Source of the DNA: UBA5976 sp037137575
Lineage (GTDB): Bacteria; Actinomycetota; Actinomycetes; S36-B12; UBA5976
Length of the DNA stretch: 64,000 nucleotides
Direction of reading: 5' to 3'
Assembly: GCA_037137575.1 (NCBI GenBank)
Contig: JBAXKB010000002.1
Coordinates: 1 to 64,000 of the forward strand
The notes under the pieces are model-generated. The model was not told the origin of the DNA and ran no database searches. It saw nothing but the letters and a program-made list of their open reading frames with translations. Shown in pieces: positions 43,598-53,111 of the stretch. Position 1 is the stretch's first letter. Each line of letters begins with the position of its first letter. The position numbers were made by a program, and so were the translations under genes.

Positions 43598-44503
43598 TTA
43601 ACGCGCTAAAGTTCTCGCTCCATGCACTGGTCCATGCGCTCGAACCGCTTGATCAACCAAGCCAGAACTCGAAAGAGCGACTACTAAATCAATGGCTGCT
43701 TTCTCGTCCTTAACCAGGAACGCGCAGGTCGGCCCACTTCCCGAGACAATTGCCCCCAAAGCACCAAGGTCTAACCCAAACTCGAGAGCAGACGTTATGA
43801 CCGGCTTCATTGTGATGGCCGCCGTTTGCAAATCATTACGAAGAAGTGCCCCCAGCGCTACCGCGTCCCCTTGGGTGATCGCGCTTAAAACTTCAACTGG
43901 AACATTCGGTACCTCGGCAAAATGGGGGCCACGAAGATTGTCAGTTCGTTCATAGACTGCTGCAGTTGAGAGCCCCTCGTTGAACGTGCCAAAGACCCAA
44001 TGAAATATTCCGCGAGTCATTACTGGAGCTAGAACATCGCCACGACTGGTCCCGATTGCGCAGCCGCCATGCAACATAAATGGCACATCTGAACCAAGCT
44101 CGCTAGCCATCGCATCTAATTGAGCTCGTGGAATCTGCGCCCGCCACAAGGCATCACAAGCCAACAAAGTTGCCGCAGCATCTGCACTGCCACCTGCCAT
44201 ACCTGCAGCGATTGGTATTGATTTGTTAATTGTTATTTTCACTTTAGGGTCGCGGCCACAGGCCGCAGCTACTAATTTTGTCGCAGCCCAAACTAAGTTG
44301 GATTGATCGGTTGGTATTCGCTTGGCAAAACTTCCTTGCGCAACTATTTCGAAATCATCTGAATCTTCTACGGTTATTTCGTCGTAAATGTTTACCGATT
44401 GAAAGACGGTGGCTAAGTTGTGAAAGCCGCTAAATTCGCGCGCGCCAACACCAAGATAAACATTGACTTTGCCCGGAACGCGAACGGTAACTGAATGGTT
44501 CAC
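43598..44503 (-). CDS. ispE: 4-diphosphocytidyl-2-C-methyl-D-erythritol kinase
   Basis: GHMP kinase of the MEP isoprenoid pathway. 301 aa, GTG start. GKVNVYLGVG and IPIAAGMAGGSADAAATL (ATP loop) are family motifs, and GAIVSGSGPTCAFLV the third. It starts 4 bp after the rsmA stop, so it is in the tatD-G5/lytic-rsmA-ispE group, as in mycobacteria. Confidence 0.95.
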   Translation of the reverse strand: MNHSVTVRVPGKVNVYLGVGAREFSGFHNLATVFQSVNIYDEITVEDSDDFEIVAQGSFAKRIPTDQSNLVWAATKLVAAACGRDPKVKITINKSIPIAAGMAGGSADAAATLLACDALWRAQIPRAQLDAMASELGSDVPFMLHGGCAIGTSRGDVLAPVMTRGIFHWVFGTFNEGLSTAAVYERTDNLRGPHFAEVPNVPVEVLSAITQGDAVALGALLRNDLQTAAITMKPVITSALEFGLDLGALGAIVSGSGPTCAFLVKDEKAAIDLVVALSSSGLVDQAVRAHGPVHGARTLAR

Positions 44504-44507
44504 AAAC

Positions 44508-45359
44508 TCATTTTACTTGCTGGGATGCCTTCGATATCGCTAAAAAAGCATCGATATCTAACTGTTCGCCGCGTAAACCTGAATCAATACCAGCGCGCGC
44601 CAACACTGCATCTACTTGCGCTGCTCCCCCTAGAAACGAACTAAGAGCTGAACGAAGTGTTTTGCGACGCTGACTAAACGCTGCATCGACTACTGAAAAA
44701 AGTTGCTGCTTGATGGCTAAGTCTGGCGATTCTTGATGGCGAACAATACGCACAAGCACCGAGTCAACATTTGGAACCGGCCAGAAAATTTGTCGACTGA
44801 TAGTAGCAACCTGCGTTACCTCGCCGTAGAAGCGAGCTTTAACGCTCGGTATTCCATAAATTTTGGACCCTGGGCCGGCTGCCAACCGCTCGCCAACTTC
44901 TGCTTGAACCATAACGAGCACTTCGCGAATGCTTTGGAACTTTTCTAGGAAGTGCAGGATCACTGGTACTGAAATGTTGTACGGCAGGTTAGCGACCAAC
45001 TTAGTTGCTTTAGTGGGAAGTTCAGCGAGCTTTAATGCATCAACATTTAGCACCACCAACTTTTGTGCCAATTGCTCATCAATTTTGGAAATGGTTTTCG
45101 GTAACTGAGTGGCTAACCTTTCATCAATTTCTACCGCGACTACCGAATTTGCTGCAGCTAATAAACCGATGGTGAGCGAACCCAGGCCTGGACCAATCTC
45201 AGCTACATCATCTTGGGCAGTTACTCCGCTAATTTCGATGATGCGCCGGACAGTATTTGGATCAATGACGAAGTTCTGGCCCCACTTTTTAGTGGGAGAT
45301 AGCTCTAACGCACTTGCAAGTTGGCGGATCTGACTAGCGCCAAGAAATTTTTCCGACAT
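44508..45359 (-). CDS. rsmA: 16S rRNA dimethyladenosine methyltransferase
   Basis: Dimethylates two adjacent adenosines near the 3' end of 16S rRNA (KsgA). 283 aa. KKWGQNFVIDPN, AdoMet loop VAEIGPGLGSLT, and the catalytic NLPYNISVPVI are seen. C-terminal helical domain with FSQRRKTLRSAL. ATG at 45357-45359, 9 bp after the upstream stop. Usual place between the rpf-like gene and ispE. Confidence 0.96.
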   Translation of the reverse strand: MSEKFLGASQIRQLASALELSPTKKWGQNFVIDPNTVRRIIEISGVTAQDDVAEIGPGLGSLTIGLLAAANSVVAVEIDERLATQLPKTISKIDEQLAQKLVVLNVDALKLAELPTKATKLVANLPYNISVPVILHFLEKFQSIREVLVMVQAEVGERLAAGPGSKIYGIPSVKARFYGEVTQVATISRQIFWPVPNVDSVLVRIVRHQESPDLAIKQQLFSVVDAAFSQRRKTLRSALSSFLGGAAQVDAVLARAGIDSGLRGEQLDIDAFLAISKASQQVK

Positions 45360-45368
45360 ACCAGTGGA

Positions 45369-46175
45369 TTAATACCAACCAGTTGAATTTGAGTGATCTA
45401 ATGCGCCACAAGGCGTGCTGTAGCGACTAGAGATGTAATGGGCTCCCCACTTAATTTGGGTAACTGGGTTGGTTTGCCAGTCGGCGCCAAACTGTGACAT
45501 CTTGCTGCCCGGCATTGCTTGTGGGATTCCGTAAGCACCACTACCGCGATTACGCGCTGCGTGATTCCAATGACTTTCGCGATTCCAAAGTGAAACTAAG
45601 CAACCGAACTGAGTTTGATTCCAGTCGTACTTTTGCGCGATATAAACCTGGGCAAACTGCATATTGCCCTTAGGGGTTCCGGTCTGCCCAGCGGCATCAG
45701 TGGTATCAATATTTAACTTCACCGGCTCGCCCGTACCAATTATGTAAACCGCTGGCTTGGCCTTATTGACGATTTTCTTTGCAACTAAAGTCCGAGCAAT
45801 TGTCTTGCCCTTTAGAACTTTTAATTGGTAAACATAACGGACTGTTCCTTGAACACCCTTGCTGCGTAAAATTTTAGTGCCGCGTTCAATGTTGGCCGAG
45901 TGAATAATCGTGCTAGAAACTTTGAAATGCTTAACGCTCGAGACGGTCCGGATAGAACGAACTCCCGTTACAACTTTCAAATTGGTTGACTTAGTCACAG
46001 GCGCCTTAGTTTGCGAGCCTGATGCAACCAATGAGGTAACTGACGCTGGGGTGCCTGTTGCTGCTGATCCGCCTAGTACCAGAACTGCGCCAACAGCAAT
46101 TGGCCCCAGGAATCTAGATAGCGACTTGGGGCTGGCATGACGAGCTGGGGCGCGGCGACGTCCGCGTGAACTCAT
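45369..46175 (-). CDS. secreted G5-domain lytic transglycosylase-like protein (RpfB position)
   Basis: 268 aa from the ATG at 46173-46175 (GGAG site; an earlier in-frame start lacks support). Basic N terminus, one signal/anchor helix (about 25-45), a G5-type beta domain (about 80-165) and a C-terminal lysozyme-fold domain (about 170-268: CLVSLWNRESHWNHAARN, GAYGIPQAMPG, IKWGAHYISSRYSTP). The gene is where rpfB stands in mycobacteria and shares the G5 domain, but the catalytic end is of the SLT-like type found in many actinobacterial secreted proteins, not the Rpf type. Probably peptidoglycan remodelling. Confidence 0.82.
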   Translation of the reverse strand: MSSRGRRRAPARHASPKSLSRFLGPIAVGAVLVLGGSAATGTPASVTSLVASGSQTKAPVTKSTNLKVVTGVRSIRTVSSVKHFKVSSTIIHSANIERGTKILRSKGVQGTVRYVYQLKVLKGKTIARTLVAKKIVNKAKPAVYIIGTGEPVKLNIDTTDAAGQTGTPKGNMQFAQVYIAQKYDWNQTQFGCLVSLWNRESHWNHAARNRGSGAYGIPQAMPGSKMSQFGADWQTNPVTQIKWGAHYISSRYSTPCGALDHSNSTGWY

Positions 46176-46271
46176 ACAGGTCTCCAGGACAATAGGCGGC
46201 AAAACATTCTTTTGGGGAGGTACCCCTCTACCGTAACGCGAACTAGGGGGGCAATAGCAAGTCGGAAAACC

Positions 46272-47093
46272 CTAAAAAGGACCAAAAACCCTTGCAGCAT
46301 TTGAAAAAAGAGCCTCACAAATTTCTTGTTCCGACGCGCCCCGAGCCTGCGAAATAGCCCTAACCGTAAGCGGTAACAAGCTCGAGGAATTAGGCCGGCC
46401 ACGCAAAGGAACGGGGGTTAAGAACGGTGAATCGGTCTCGACAAGCAACAGTTCAAGTGGCATCACCTTGGCTGCCTCACGCAACTCTGGCGCATTTTTA
46501 AAGGTGACAGTTCCACTAAATGAGGTGTACCAACCATGCTCAGCGCAGATATTTGCCAACTCGACCCCGCCAGAGAAGCAATGGAACACAACCGTTTGCG
46601 GAGCCTCGTTCTCGAGCAAGATCCGAACTACATCATCGTGGGCATCTCGATCATGAATCACTAGGGCCTTGCCCGTCTCTTTAGCGATCTCGATGTGTCG
46701 TTTAAAAGATAGGTGCTGAGCGGCAATGCCGTCGGGGCCAGTACGGAAATAATCCAAGCCCGTCTCGCCAACGGCCCGAACTTGGGGCAATTTCGCTAAT
46801 TCGGCAATAACTTCCAGGGATTTTTCCAGGTCCGGATCATGCGCGGCCGCATTTGGATGTAGCGCGACTGCAGCCCAAACATCAGGATGAGTCATGGCAA
46901 TTTCACTTGCCCACTGTGAACTAGCCACATCACAACCCACTTGGATTACTTTGGCTACCCCCACCCTTAGGGCATTGGCCATCGCCTCGGTAACACTAGG
47001 CAGCGAGTGTTCGTTGTCATACTGCACATCCATGTGGCAGTGGGTATCTACCACTGGTGACATAAGAGGTTCGACTGACATAAGCGCATCCAC
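46272..47093 (-). CDS. tatD: TatD-family metal-dependent deoxyribonuclease
   Basis: 273 aa. TIM-barrel hydrolase with DTHCHMD near the N terminus, GETGLDYFR, VIHDRDAHDD and the C-terminal VETDSPFLTP supplying metal ligands. Acts as a 3'-5' exonuclease in DNA quality control. Start uncertain: GTG at 47091-47093, or ATGs at 47079-47081 and 47061-47063; none has a good ribosome binding site. In mycobacteria it lies between metS and rpfB; here an acyltransferase intervenes. Confidence 0.9.
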   Translation of the reverse strand: MDALMSVEPLMSPVVDTHCHMDVQYDNEHSLPSVTEAMANALRVGVAKVIQVGCDVASSQWASEIAMTHPDVWAAVALHPNAAAHDPDLEKSLEVIAELAKLPQVRAVGETGLDYFRTGPDGIAAQHLSFKRHIEIAKETGKALVIHDRDAHDDVVRILLENEAPQTVVFHCFSGGVELANICAEHGWYTSFSGTVTFKNAPELREAAKVMPLELLLVETDSPFLTPVPLRGRPNSSSLLPLTVRAISQARGASEQEICEALFSNAARVFGPF

Positions 47094-47168
47094 ACTCTAA
47101 GGCTAGCGGGCGTTTAAGTTAGCCTTAATGAAACTCTCTAGCCGAGAACAGATTTTGTAGGAGCTCCA

Positions 47169-49001
47169 GTGCGCATGCGATTTAGCGGACTCGACGGGCT
47201 CCGTGGCATTGCAGTCATAGTCGTTGTGCTCTACCACGGCGGAATTTGGCAGATACCTGGCGGATTTCTTGGTGTAGATATTTTCTTTGTCTTATCTGGA
47301 TTTTTGATCACTTCACTTTTATTGGATGAAGTTACTCGCACCAAAACGTTAGATCGGGCAAATTTCTACTTACGCCGGTTACGACGAATCATGCCTGCGC
47401 TCATCAGTATTTTGGTTTTTGTAGTAATCGCTGCAGCAACATGGGCTCCCGATGCATCATATGGGGTACGTCGAGATCTTCCTTGGGCTCTGACTTCGGT
47501 GCTGAACTGGTCGTACCTATTTTTTCATCAGTCCTACTTTGTAAATATTTCCCGGCCCCCACTGATGCAACATTTATGGTCGCTATCAATTGAGGAGCAG
47601 TACTACGCAGTTTGGCCACTCGTAGTACTGGCATGTGTTAAAGCTAAGTGGTTGCGCGGGCACTTCCGAAGTGCAATTTTTGTACTTGCTGGGCTTGGCG
47701 CCTTGGCAAGTACATTGTGGATGCGCTGGCTTTCGATAAAGCACGGCTTCCCTGTTCCGCACGATCCAAGTCGGGTCTATTTCGGCACTGACACCCATGC
47801 GATGGGTCTGCTAGTTGGTAGCGCACTAGCTGCCGCTGTCCGCCCCGATAAGTTCACCGTGAAAATCACGCCAGATAAAAAAACTGCGCTCAATGCCCTC
47901 GCCCTTTTTAGCATTTCGGGCCTTGCCTATTACATAACGCAAATCGGTGAATTAGACGAGTCACTGTTCCGTAGTGGATTTCTCATTGTCTCTTTGCTCA
48001 CAGCTGGACTCATTCTGGCTAGCATCCATCCCGGGCTGATTTGGGGTCGACTGCTCGATATTTCTGTACTGCGCTGGTTTGGCCGACGCTCATATGGAAT
48101 TTATTTGTGGCACTGGCCAATATTCATGCTGTTGCGCCCAGGGGTTGATGTTAACTGGCCAGAACCTGTGGTTCTCGGCACCCGCATCGCGCTAGTGGTT
48201 TTAATCAGCGCGATTTCCTATAGGTATTTAGAAATTCCAATTCGTAATGGCGTGCTAAAGAAAACTTGGATTCGCTGGCGCGCACTCGGGGTGCCTCGGC
48301 CAAGCTCGTGGCGACTTCTTGTCATCTTGGGCGTTACAAGCAGTTTTATTTTTTGCCTAGCCAATGTCTACCAACAGCCCATGCCAACTGCAGCAAATGC
48401 CTCCGCTTTCGGTGGAATCACGACAGTTGATACTGATCCATCGATACCGCCGACACCGCCCCACCGCCCAAAGCCATCCGGTCACCCAAAGCCAAATAAG
48501 AGCGCAAAACCGAGCACTGCGATGCCAGTTAACCACGGCAAAGTCGGTGTGTTTGGCGACTCTGTAGTTCTTAGCGGAAGGTTTGCCTTACAAGCCACAC
48601 TAAAAAGTTTGTCTATTGATGCAGCTGTTAGTCGACAACCTTGGGAAATTGCTCAGCGTATTAAGATTCGACGCTCTGAAGGTCGACTCTCAGATTACGT
48701 TGTGATCCATATGGGGACTAACGGTCTGGTCACCCGAGAAAATCTAGAACCAATATTGAACCAACTAAAAGACCGTAAACGTGTGGTTGTAGTCGATGTT
48801 CAAGTGCCGCGAGTCTGGATGCACCAAACAAACGAAATGATTTATGCGCTCGTGCCGAAATATAAGAATGTTCGCTTAGCTAGTTGGCGGGTGGCATCAC
48901 ATGGGCATAGCGGCTACTTCACCCCTGACGGAGTACACCTGACATATGCTGGCGCAAAAGTTTTTGCGAAGATAATTCAAGATGCGCTGCGGGCACCTTA
49001 A
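47169..49001 (+). CDS. OafA-type acyltransferase fused to SGNH domain
   Basis: 610 aa, GTG with AGGAG 5 bp upstream (ATG at 47175 alternative). Residues 1 to about 350 form the multi-span acyltransferase-3 domain (GLDGLRGIAVIVVVLYHGG, PGGFLGVDIFFVLSGFLIT, WSLSIEEQYYAVWP). After a Pro/Lys-rich linker comes an SGNH esterase-like domain (VFGDSVVLSG about 455, IHMGTNG, TPDGVHLTYAGA). OatA-like proteins O-acetylate cell-wall glycans. It is a plus-strand gene between minus-strand tatD and metG and shares TTAA with the metG stop. Confidence 0.88.
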   Translation: MRMRFSGLDGLRGIAVIVVVLYHGGIWQIPGGFLGVDIFFVLSGFLITSLLLDEVTRTKTLDRANFYLRRLRRIMPALISILVFVVIAAATWAPDASYGVRRDLPWALTSVLNWSYLFFHQSYFVNISRPPLMQHLWSLSIEEQYYAVWPLVVLACVKAKWLRGHFRSAIFVLAGLGALASTLWMRWLSIKHGFPVPHDPSRVYFGTDTHAMGLLVGSALAAAVRPDKFTVKITPDKKTALNALALFSISGLAYYITQIGELDESLFRSGFLIVSLLTAGLILASIHPGLIWGRLLDISVLRWFGRRSYGIYLWHWPIFMLLRPGVDVNWPEPVVLGTRIALVVLISAISYRYLEIPIRNGVLKKTWIRWRALGVPRPSSWRLLVILGVTSSFIFCLANVYQQPMPTAANASAFGGITTVDTDPSIPPTPPHRPKPSGHPKPNKSAKPSTAMPVNHGKVGVFGDSVVLSGRFALQATLKSLSIDAAVSRQPWEIAQRIKIRRSEGRLSDYVVIHMGTNGLVTRENLEPILNQLKDRKRVVVVDVQVPRVWMHQTNEMIYALVPKYKNVRLASWRVASHGHSGYFTPDGVHLTYAGAKVFAKIIQDALRAP

Positions 49002-50587
49002 ATACTTTCGGGCTCTTCAATGCGCGGGAACAACGATTCGCTCTTAGTAATAACAACGCCTGGCTCTAGTTGACCCCAGATTCCTGCAGTAGTTAACGAT
49101 TGCGTTAATCCGGATTCAACAGCGCCAATATCACGCCAAAGCGCATCCATTGCTTTTGGCATAAGTGAAGAATATAGAGTTGAAATTGCCCGAAGCGCAT
49201 CACAAATAACATAAAGAATTGTGTGCAAGCGTTCAGTTTGTGAATCATCCTTGGCAACTACCCACGGCTGTTGCTCTGTCACGTACAAGTTAACTGCGTC
49301 AACAAATTCTTTGACCGCGATGATTCCACTCTGAAAATCAAAATCTCTAATGTCTTTATCCGCTTTAGCCACTGTTTTAGTGAGCAGTTCGACTACTAGG
49401 GTGTCGGCGGCAGTTAGTTCACCAGGCGCTGGCAATTTGCCTTCACAGTATTTACCCACCATTGCTTGTACGCGACTTGCCAAGTTTCCAAGCCCATTCG
49501 CCAATTCCGATGTGTACCGTGCCACCAAATCTTCCCAAGAAAATGAACCATCTTGGCCAAAGATAATTGCCCGCATAAAGTAGTAGCGGAAGGCGTCTGA
49601 ACCGACTAGGTCAACAATACTTTCTGCTGAAATACCCGTTAATTTGCTCTTACTCATTTTTTCGCCACCGACTAATAGCCAGCCATGGGCGTAAACACAC
49701 TTTGGTAATTCAAGTCCAGCAGCGAGCAGCATTGCTGGCCAAATAACGGCGTGGAAGCGCAGAATATCCTTGCCAACCAAATGAACATCAGCTGGCCAAG
49801 TGTTCGCAAACTTGGTTGCACCCTCAGTTCCAGCTTCATCGCCAAGCCCAACCGCAGTCGCGTAGTTAAGCAATGCATCAAACCAAACATAAACAACTTG
49901 ACTTGTATCCCAAGGAACCGGAATTCCCCAGTCAAAGGTGGATCTAGAGATTGAGAGATCCTGTAAACCAGATCGTAAAAATGACATTACTTCGTTGTAC
50001 GCCGAAGTTGGTCGGATAGCTTGTGGATTTGCCTCGTAGTGTGCAATTAACTGATCAGTGAATTTAGATAAGGAAAAGAACCAGTTGGTTTCACTTACTT
50101 GTTCGACTGGTTTGCTATGGATTGGGCAAATCAATTCGCCAGATTCGTTTTCTGCAAGATCAGCTGGGAGTTTAAATTCTTCACAGCCCACACAGTATGG
50201 ACCTTCGTAATTTCCTTCAACTATGTGGCCGGCATCTTTTAGCTGAGTCAGAAATTTTTGCACCCGAATAATGTGACGCTCTTGTGTTGTGCGAATGAAA
50301 TCGTCGTTCTTTACATCGATTACATCAAGTACCGGAAGCCAAGATGACTCAACAAGCCGATCGGCCCACTCCTGTGGGGCAACGTCGTTTGCCTGCGCAG
50401 TGCGAAGAACTTTTTGCCCATGCTCATCAGTTCCAGTTAAAAACCAAACATCTTCCTGGGCCAACCGGTGCCAGCGAGTTATAAAATCAGCAGCGACTGT
50501 GGTGTACGCGTGCCCGATGTGTGGGGCATCATTCACGTAATAAATAGGCGTTGTTAAATAAAACGCTTTATTTGCTGAAACTGTCAT
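48998..50587 (-). CDS. metG: methionyl-tRNA synthetase
   Basis: 529 aa class I synthetase. HIGHAYTTV is the HIGH motif and KMSKSKLTG the KMSKS loop; zinc-binding CVGCEE and CPIH are in the connective domain. No C-terminal EMAP domain, usual for this length. TAGAAT (attcta at 50595-50600 on plus) ends 7 bp before the ATG, suggesting a leaderless mRNA. Convergent with the acyltransferase. Confidence 0.96.
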   Translation of the reverse strand: MTVSANKAFYLTTPIYYVNDAPHIGHAYTTVAADFITRWHRLAQEDVWFLTGTDEHGQKVLRTAQANDVAPQEWADRLVESSWLPVLDVIDVKNDDFIRTTQERHIIRVQKFLTQLKDAGHIVEGNYEGPYCVGCEEFKLPADLAENESGELICPIHSKPVEQVSETNWFFSLSKFTDQLIAHYEANPQAIRPTSAYNEVMSFLRSGLQDLSISRSTFDWGIPVPWDTSQVVYVWFDALLNYATAVGLGDEAGTEGATKFANTWPADVHLVGKDILRFHAVIWPAMLLAAGLELPKCVYAHGWLLVGGEKMSKSKLTGISAESIVDLVGSDAFRYYFMRAIIFGQDGSFSWEDLVARYTSELANGLGNLASRVQAMVGKYCEGKLPAPGELTAADTLVVELLTKTVAKADKDIRDFDFQSGIIAVKEFVDAVNLYVTEQQPWVVAKDDSQTERLHTILYVICDALRAISTLYSSLMPKAMDALWRDIGAVESGLTQSLTTAGIWGQLEPGVVITKSESLFPRIEEPESI

Positions 50588-50620
50588 GGCACTAATTCTA
50601 GAGCGAATAGCTTTAGTTAA

Positions 50621-51463
50621 TTAATCAGCCTTTTTTCGGTGACTAATAACAGCGTCATAGACCTCGCGCTTTGGCACATTTAGTTCAGTAGCAACATCTG
50701 CGACTGCGTCACGAACTGAAATCCCTAAGTCAATGCGCATCTGAGTCATGGTTATCCACTGTTCTGGATCGCTGTTGTCGATAGGACTTGCCCCTGCAAC
50801 GACCAATGTGATCTCGCCAAGAATTTCACCCGCACACCAAGACTCAAGCTCGCTTAATGAACCTCGAATAATTTCCTCGTGGGTCTTTGTTAATTCTCGG
50901 CAAATAACTGCCTGACGGTCTACGCCAAGAACCGCGGCCATTTCACTTACGGTTTCAGCTAACCGATGCGGCGCTTCGAAGAAAACCATTGTGCGGGGTT
51001 CAAATTGCAATTCAGTCAGTTGACGTATGCGCGCACCAGATTTTCGGTTCAAAAACCCTTCGAATGTGAATCGGTCTGTTGCAAGGCCACTAATCGCCAG
51101 TGCGGCCAAGACCGCAGATGGGCCAGGCAATACCCGAACGGTTACTCCGGCTTTGATTGCATGCTGCACTATGCGGTATCCAGGATCGCTTACTGTTGGC
51201 ATCCCTGCGTCTGAAATGACTACCACGGTTTGGCCCGCTTGAACAGCAGCAACTAAATCGACAGACTTCGCCTCTTCAACAGCGTCGTAAAACGAAACAA
51301 TTTTCCCTGGCGCAGTTATGTTTAAATCACGCAGTAGCCGCACAGCCCGACGAGAATCTTCAGCCGCAACAATATCTGCTGATTGCAAGATTTCCACCAA
51401 CCGAGCGGAAGCATCAGCAGGATTGCCAATAGGTGTGGCAGCGAGAAAAAGAGTTCCAGACAC
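50621..51463 (-). CDS. rsmI: 16S rRNA 2'-O-ribose C1402 methyltransferase
   Basis: 280 aa from the GTG at 51461-51463 (start of the conserved SGTLFLAATPIGNPADAS); a longer frame crosses the divergent PMT start. Tetrapyrrole-methylase fold: AAEDSRRAVRLL, VVISDAGMPTVSDPGYRIV and PGPSAVLAALAISGL. Modifies C1402 in the decoding centre. The C-terminal 40 residues add a helical part with MRIDLGISVRDAV. Divergent from the PMT gene by 46 bp, as in mycobacteria. Confidence 0.92.
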   Translation of the reverse strand: MSGTLFLAATPIGNPADASARLVEILQSADIVAAEDSRRAVRLLRDLNITAPGKIVSFYDAVEEAKSVDLVAAVQAGQTVVVISDAGMPTVSDPGYRIVQHAIKAGVTVRVLPGPSAVLAALAISGLATDRFTFEGFLNRKSGARIRQLTELQFEPRTMVFFEAPHRLAETVSEMAAVLGVDRQAVICRELTKTHEEIIRGSLSELESWCAGEILGEITLVVAGASPIDNSDPEQWITMTQMRIDLGISVRDAVADVATELNVPKREVYDAVISHRKKAD

Positions 51464-51509
51464 GAGACCATCATTCCCTATTAGGGCTCTACCCTGTAAC
51501 TTTGTTGCT

Positions 51510-53111
51510 ATGGCTACAAAACGTCGACCAGTACAAGCTCCCATTAAATCTAAACCAGTTACAAAAAATGGTGCCGGGAATCTGCAAAATATTAAATCTA
51601 AGCAGCCTGTTGTTTTCGAGCGTACTGGCGAACTCGTTGGTGGGTGGCTGGGCTGGCTCGGACCTTTACTTGCCACACTTATCGCGGCGATACTTCGACT
51701 GCCACGGCTTGGTACTCCACACGCACTTGTATTTGACGAAACTTATTACGCCAAGGATTCACTCTCACTTCTCTACTACGGCTACGAGCGGGCAACTATC
51801 CCCACACCAGAACCATCAATTTTGGCTAATACCGGTCGGGGACATTTAGATATTTTCACTGCAGACCCAGCATTCGTGGTTCACCCACCAGTTGGAAAGT
51901 GGCTAATCGCCTTTGGTGAAAACATCTTTGGCATGACCCCATTCGGTTGGCGAATCATGGTGACCCTAGTCGCCATTTTGACGGTGCTGGTAACCGCTCG
52001 AGTTACCCGACGATTGCTCAACTCAAATGTTGCTGGCACTCTTGCTGGACTGTTCTTAGCGCTTGATGGCCTGCACATTGCAATGAGTAGAACCGCACTG
52101 CTCGATACGGTTCTGACTTTCTTTGTGGTTGGTGCTTTCGGATTCCTGCTCATCGATCGTGATTTACGCGCTAGCGAAAATTTTGATAAACGTAAGGCTT
52201 TATGGACCAGAGTCGGCTTCACTTTCGCCTCAGGACTTGCCTGTGCAACGAAATGGAGCGGTATCTACTTCACCGTTGCATTCTTGTTACTCATGATCGG
52301 CTGGGACATTGCTCGTCGAACCGAGTACGGTTTGCAAGCAAGAGTCATGGGCTGGCTCAAAGATGACTTGCTACGGATTACTCTAATTCCAATCGGCGTT
52401 GTCGCGATTTACCTCACTAGTTGGATCGGCTGGTTTAAGTCAACCAATGCTTGGGATCGCAACTGGGCAACCTCAGAGAGTTCGTTCAATTTCATTCCAG
52501 CGCCATTGCGCAGCTTGTGGCACTACCACGCTGAAATGTTGAACTTCCACACTAACTTGCGAGATGCGCACAATTACCGAGCTAACCCTTGGGGTTGGCC
52601 GCTCATGATTCGCCCAACAAGTTTCTTCTACGAAGGCCAACCAACTTGTGGGACGCCACCATGTTCACAGGAAGTAATTCCACTGGGCAATCCGCTCATT
52701 TGGTGGGGAGGCGCAATCGCGCTAATCGCACTGGTTGTATTCATAATTCTGCGTAAACACCGCGCAGCACTTCCAATTATTGTTGGGTTTGCCGCAGGCT
52801 GGGTTACTTGGCTTCCTTTCGCCTACCGAACTACTTTTCAGTTCTACTCAGTTGTGTATCTTCCGTTCACAATTATGGCGCTGGTGTTATGCATTCAAAT
52901 CCTTGATCGCAAATATGGATTTGTCAGAATCACCAAGGACCGCAAATTTTTAACTTTCCACGATGAAACCCAGGATGGCTGGGGATTTTTCTCACTCGGT
53001 TCGTTAGTAATTGTTGGTCTTTTAACGTATTACTTCTGGCCGCTATTAGTAGATGTCTCTATTACTTATCAGGACTGGATCAACCATATGTGGCTTAAGA
53101 GTTGGATTTAA
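51510..53111 (+). CDS. pmt: protein O-mannosyltransferase (GT39 family)
   Basis: 533 aa from the ATG at 51510. About eleven membrane helices. The first external loop has FDETYYAKDSLS with the catalytic Asp-Glu, typical of PMTs, and the loop VVHPPVGKWLIAFGE follows. Transfers mannose from polyprenyl phosphate to secreted proteins. A 45-residue basic, low-complexity N terminus precedes helix 1. TAACTT (51497-51502) ends 7 bp before the ATG: leaderless expected. Stop shares TTAA (53108-53111) with the convergent copper ATPase. Confidence 0.88.
   Translation: MATKRRPVQAPIKSKPVTKNGAGNLQNIKSKQPVVFERTGELVGGWLGWLGPLLATLIAAILRLPRLGTPHALVFDETYYAKDSLSLLYYGYERATIPTPEPSILANTGRGHLDIFTADPAFVVHPPVGKWLIAFGENIFGMTPFGWRIMVTLVAILTVLVTARVTRRLLNSNVAGTLAGLFLALDGLHIAMSRTALLDTVLTFFVVGAFGFLLIDRDLRASENFDKRKALWTRVGFTFASGLACATKWSGIYFTVAFLLLMIGWDIARRTEYGLQARVMGWLKDDLLRITLIPIGVVAIYLTSWIGWFKSTNAWDRNWATSESSFNFIPAPLRSLWHYHAEMLNFHTNLRDAHNYRANPWGWPLMIRPTSFFYEGQPTCGTPPCSQEVIPLGNPLIWWGGAIALIALVVFIILRKHRAALPIIVGFAAGWVTWLPFAYRTTFQFYSVVYLPFTIMALVLCIQILDRKYGFVRITKDRKFLTFHDETQDGWGFFSLGSLVIVGLLTYYFWPLLVDVSITYQDWINHMWLKSWI

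Noticed and set aside
46176..46271. c-di-AMP (ydaO) riboswitch before the G5/lytic gene, as known for some rpf genes
   Set aside because: The 96-bp gap is too short and lacks the conserved ydaO core; only a GGGG/CCCC mini-stem is seen.
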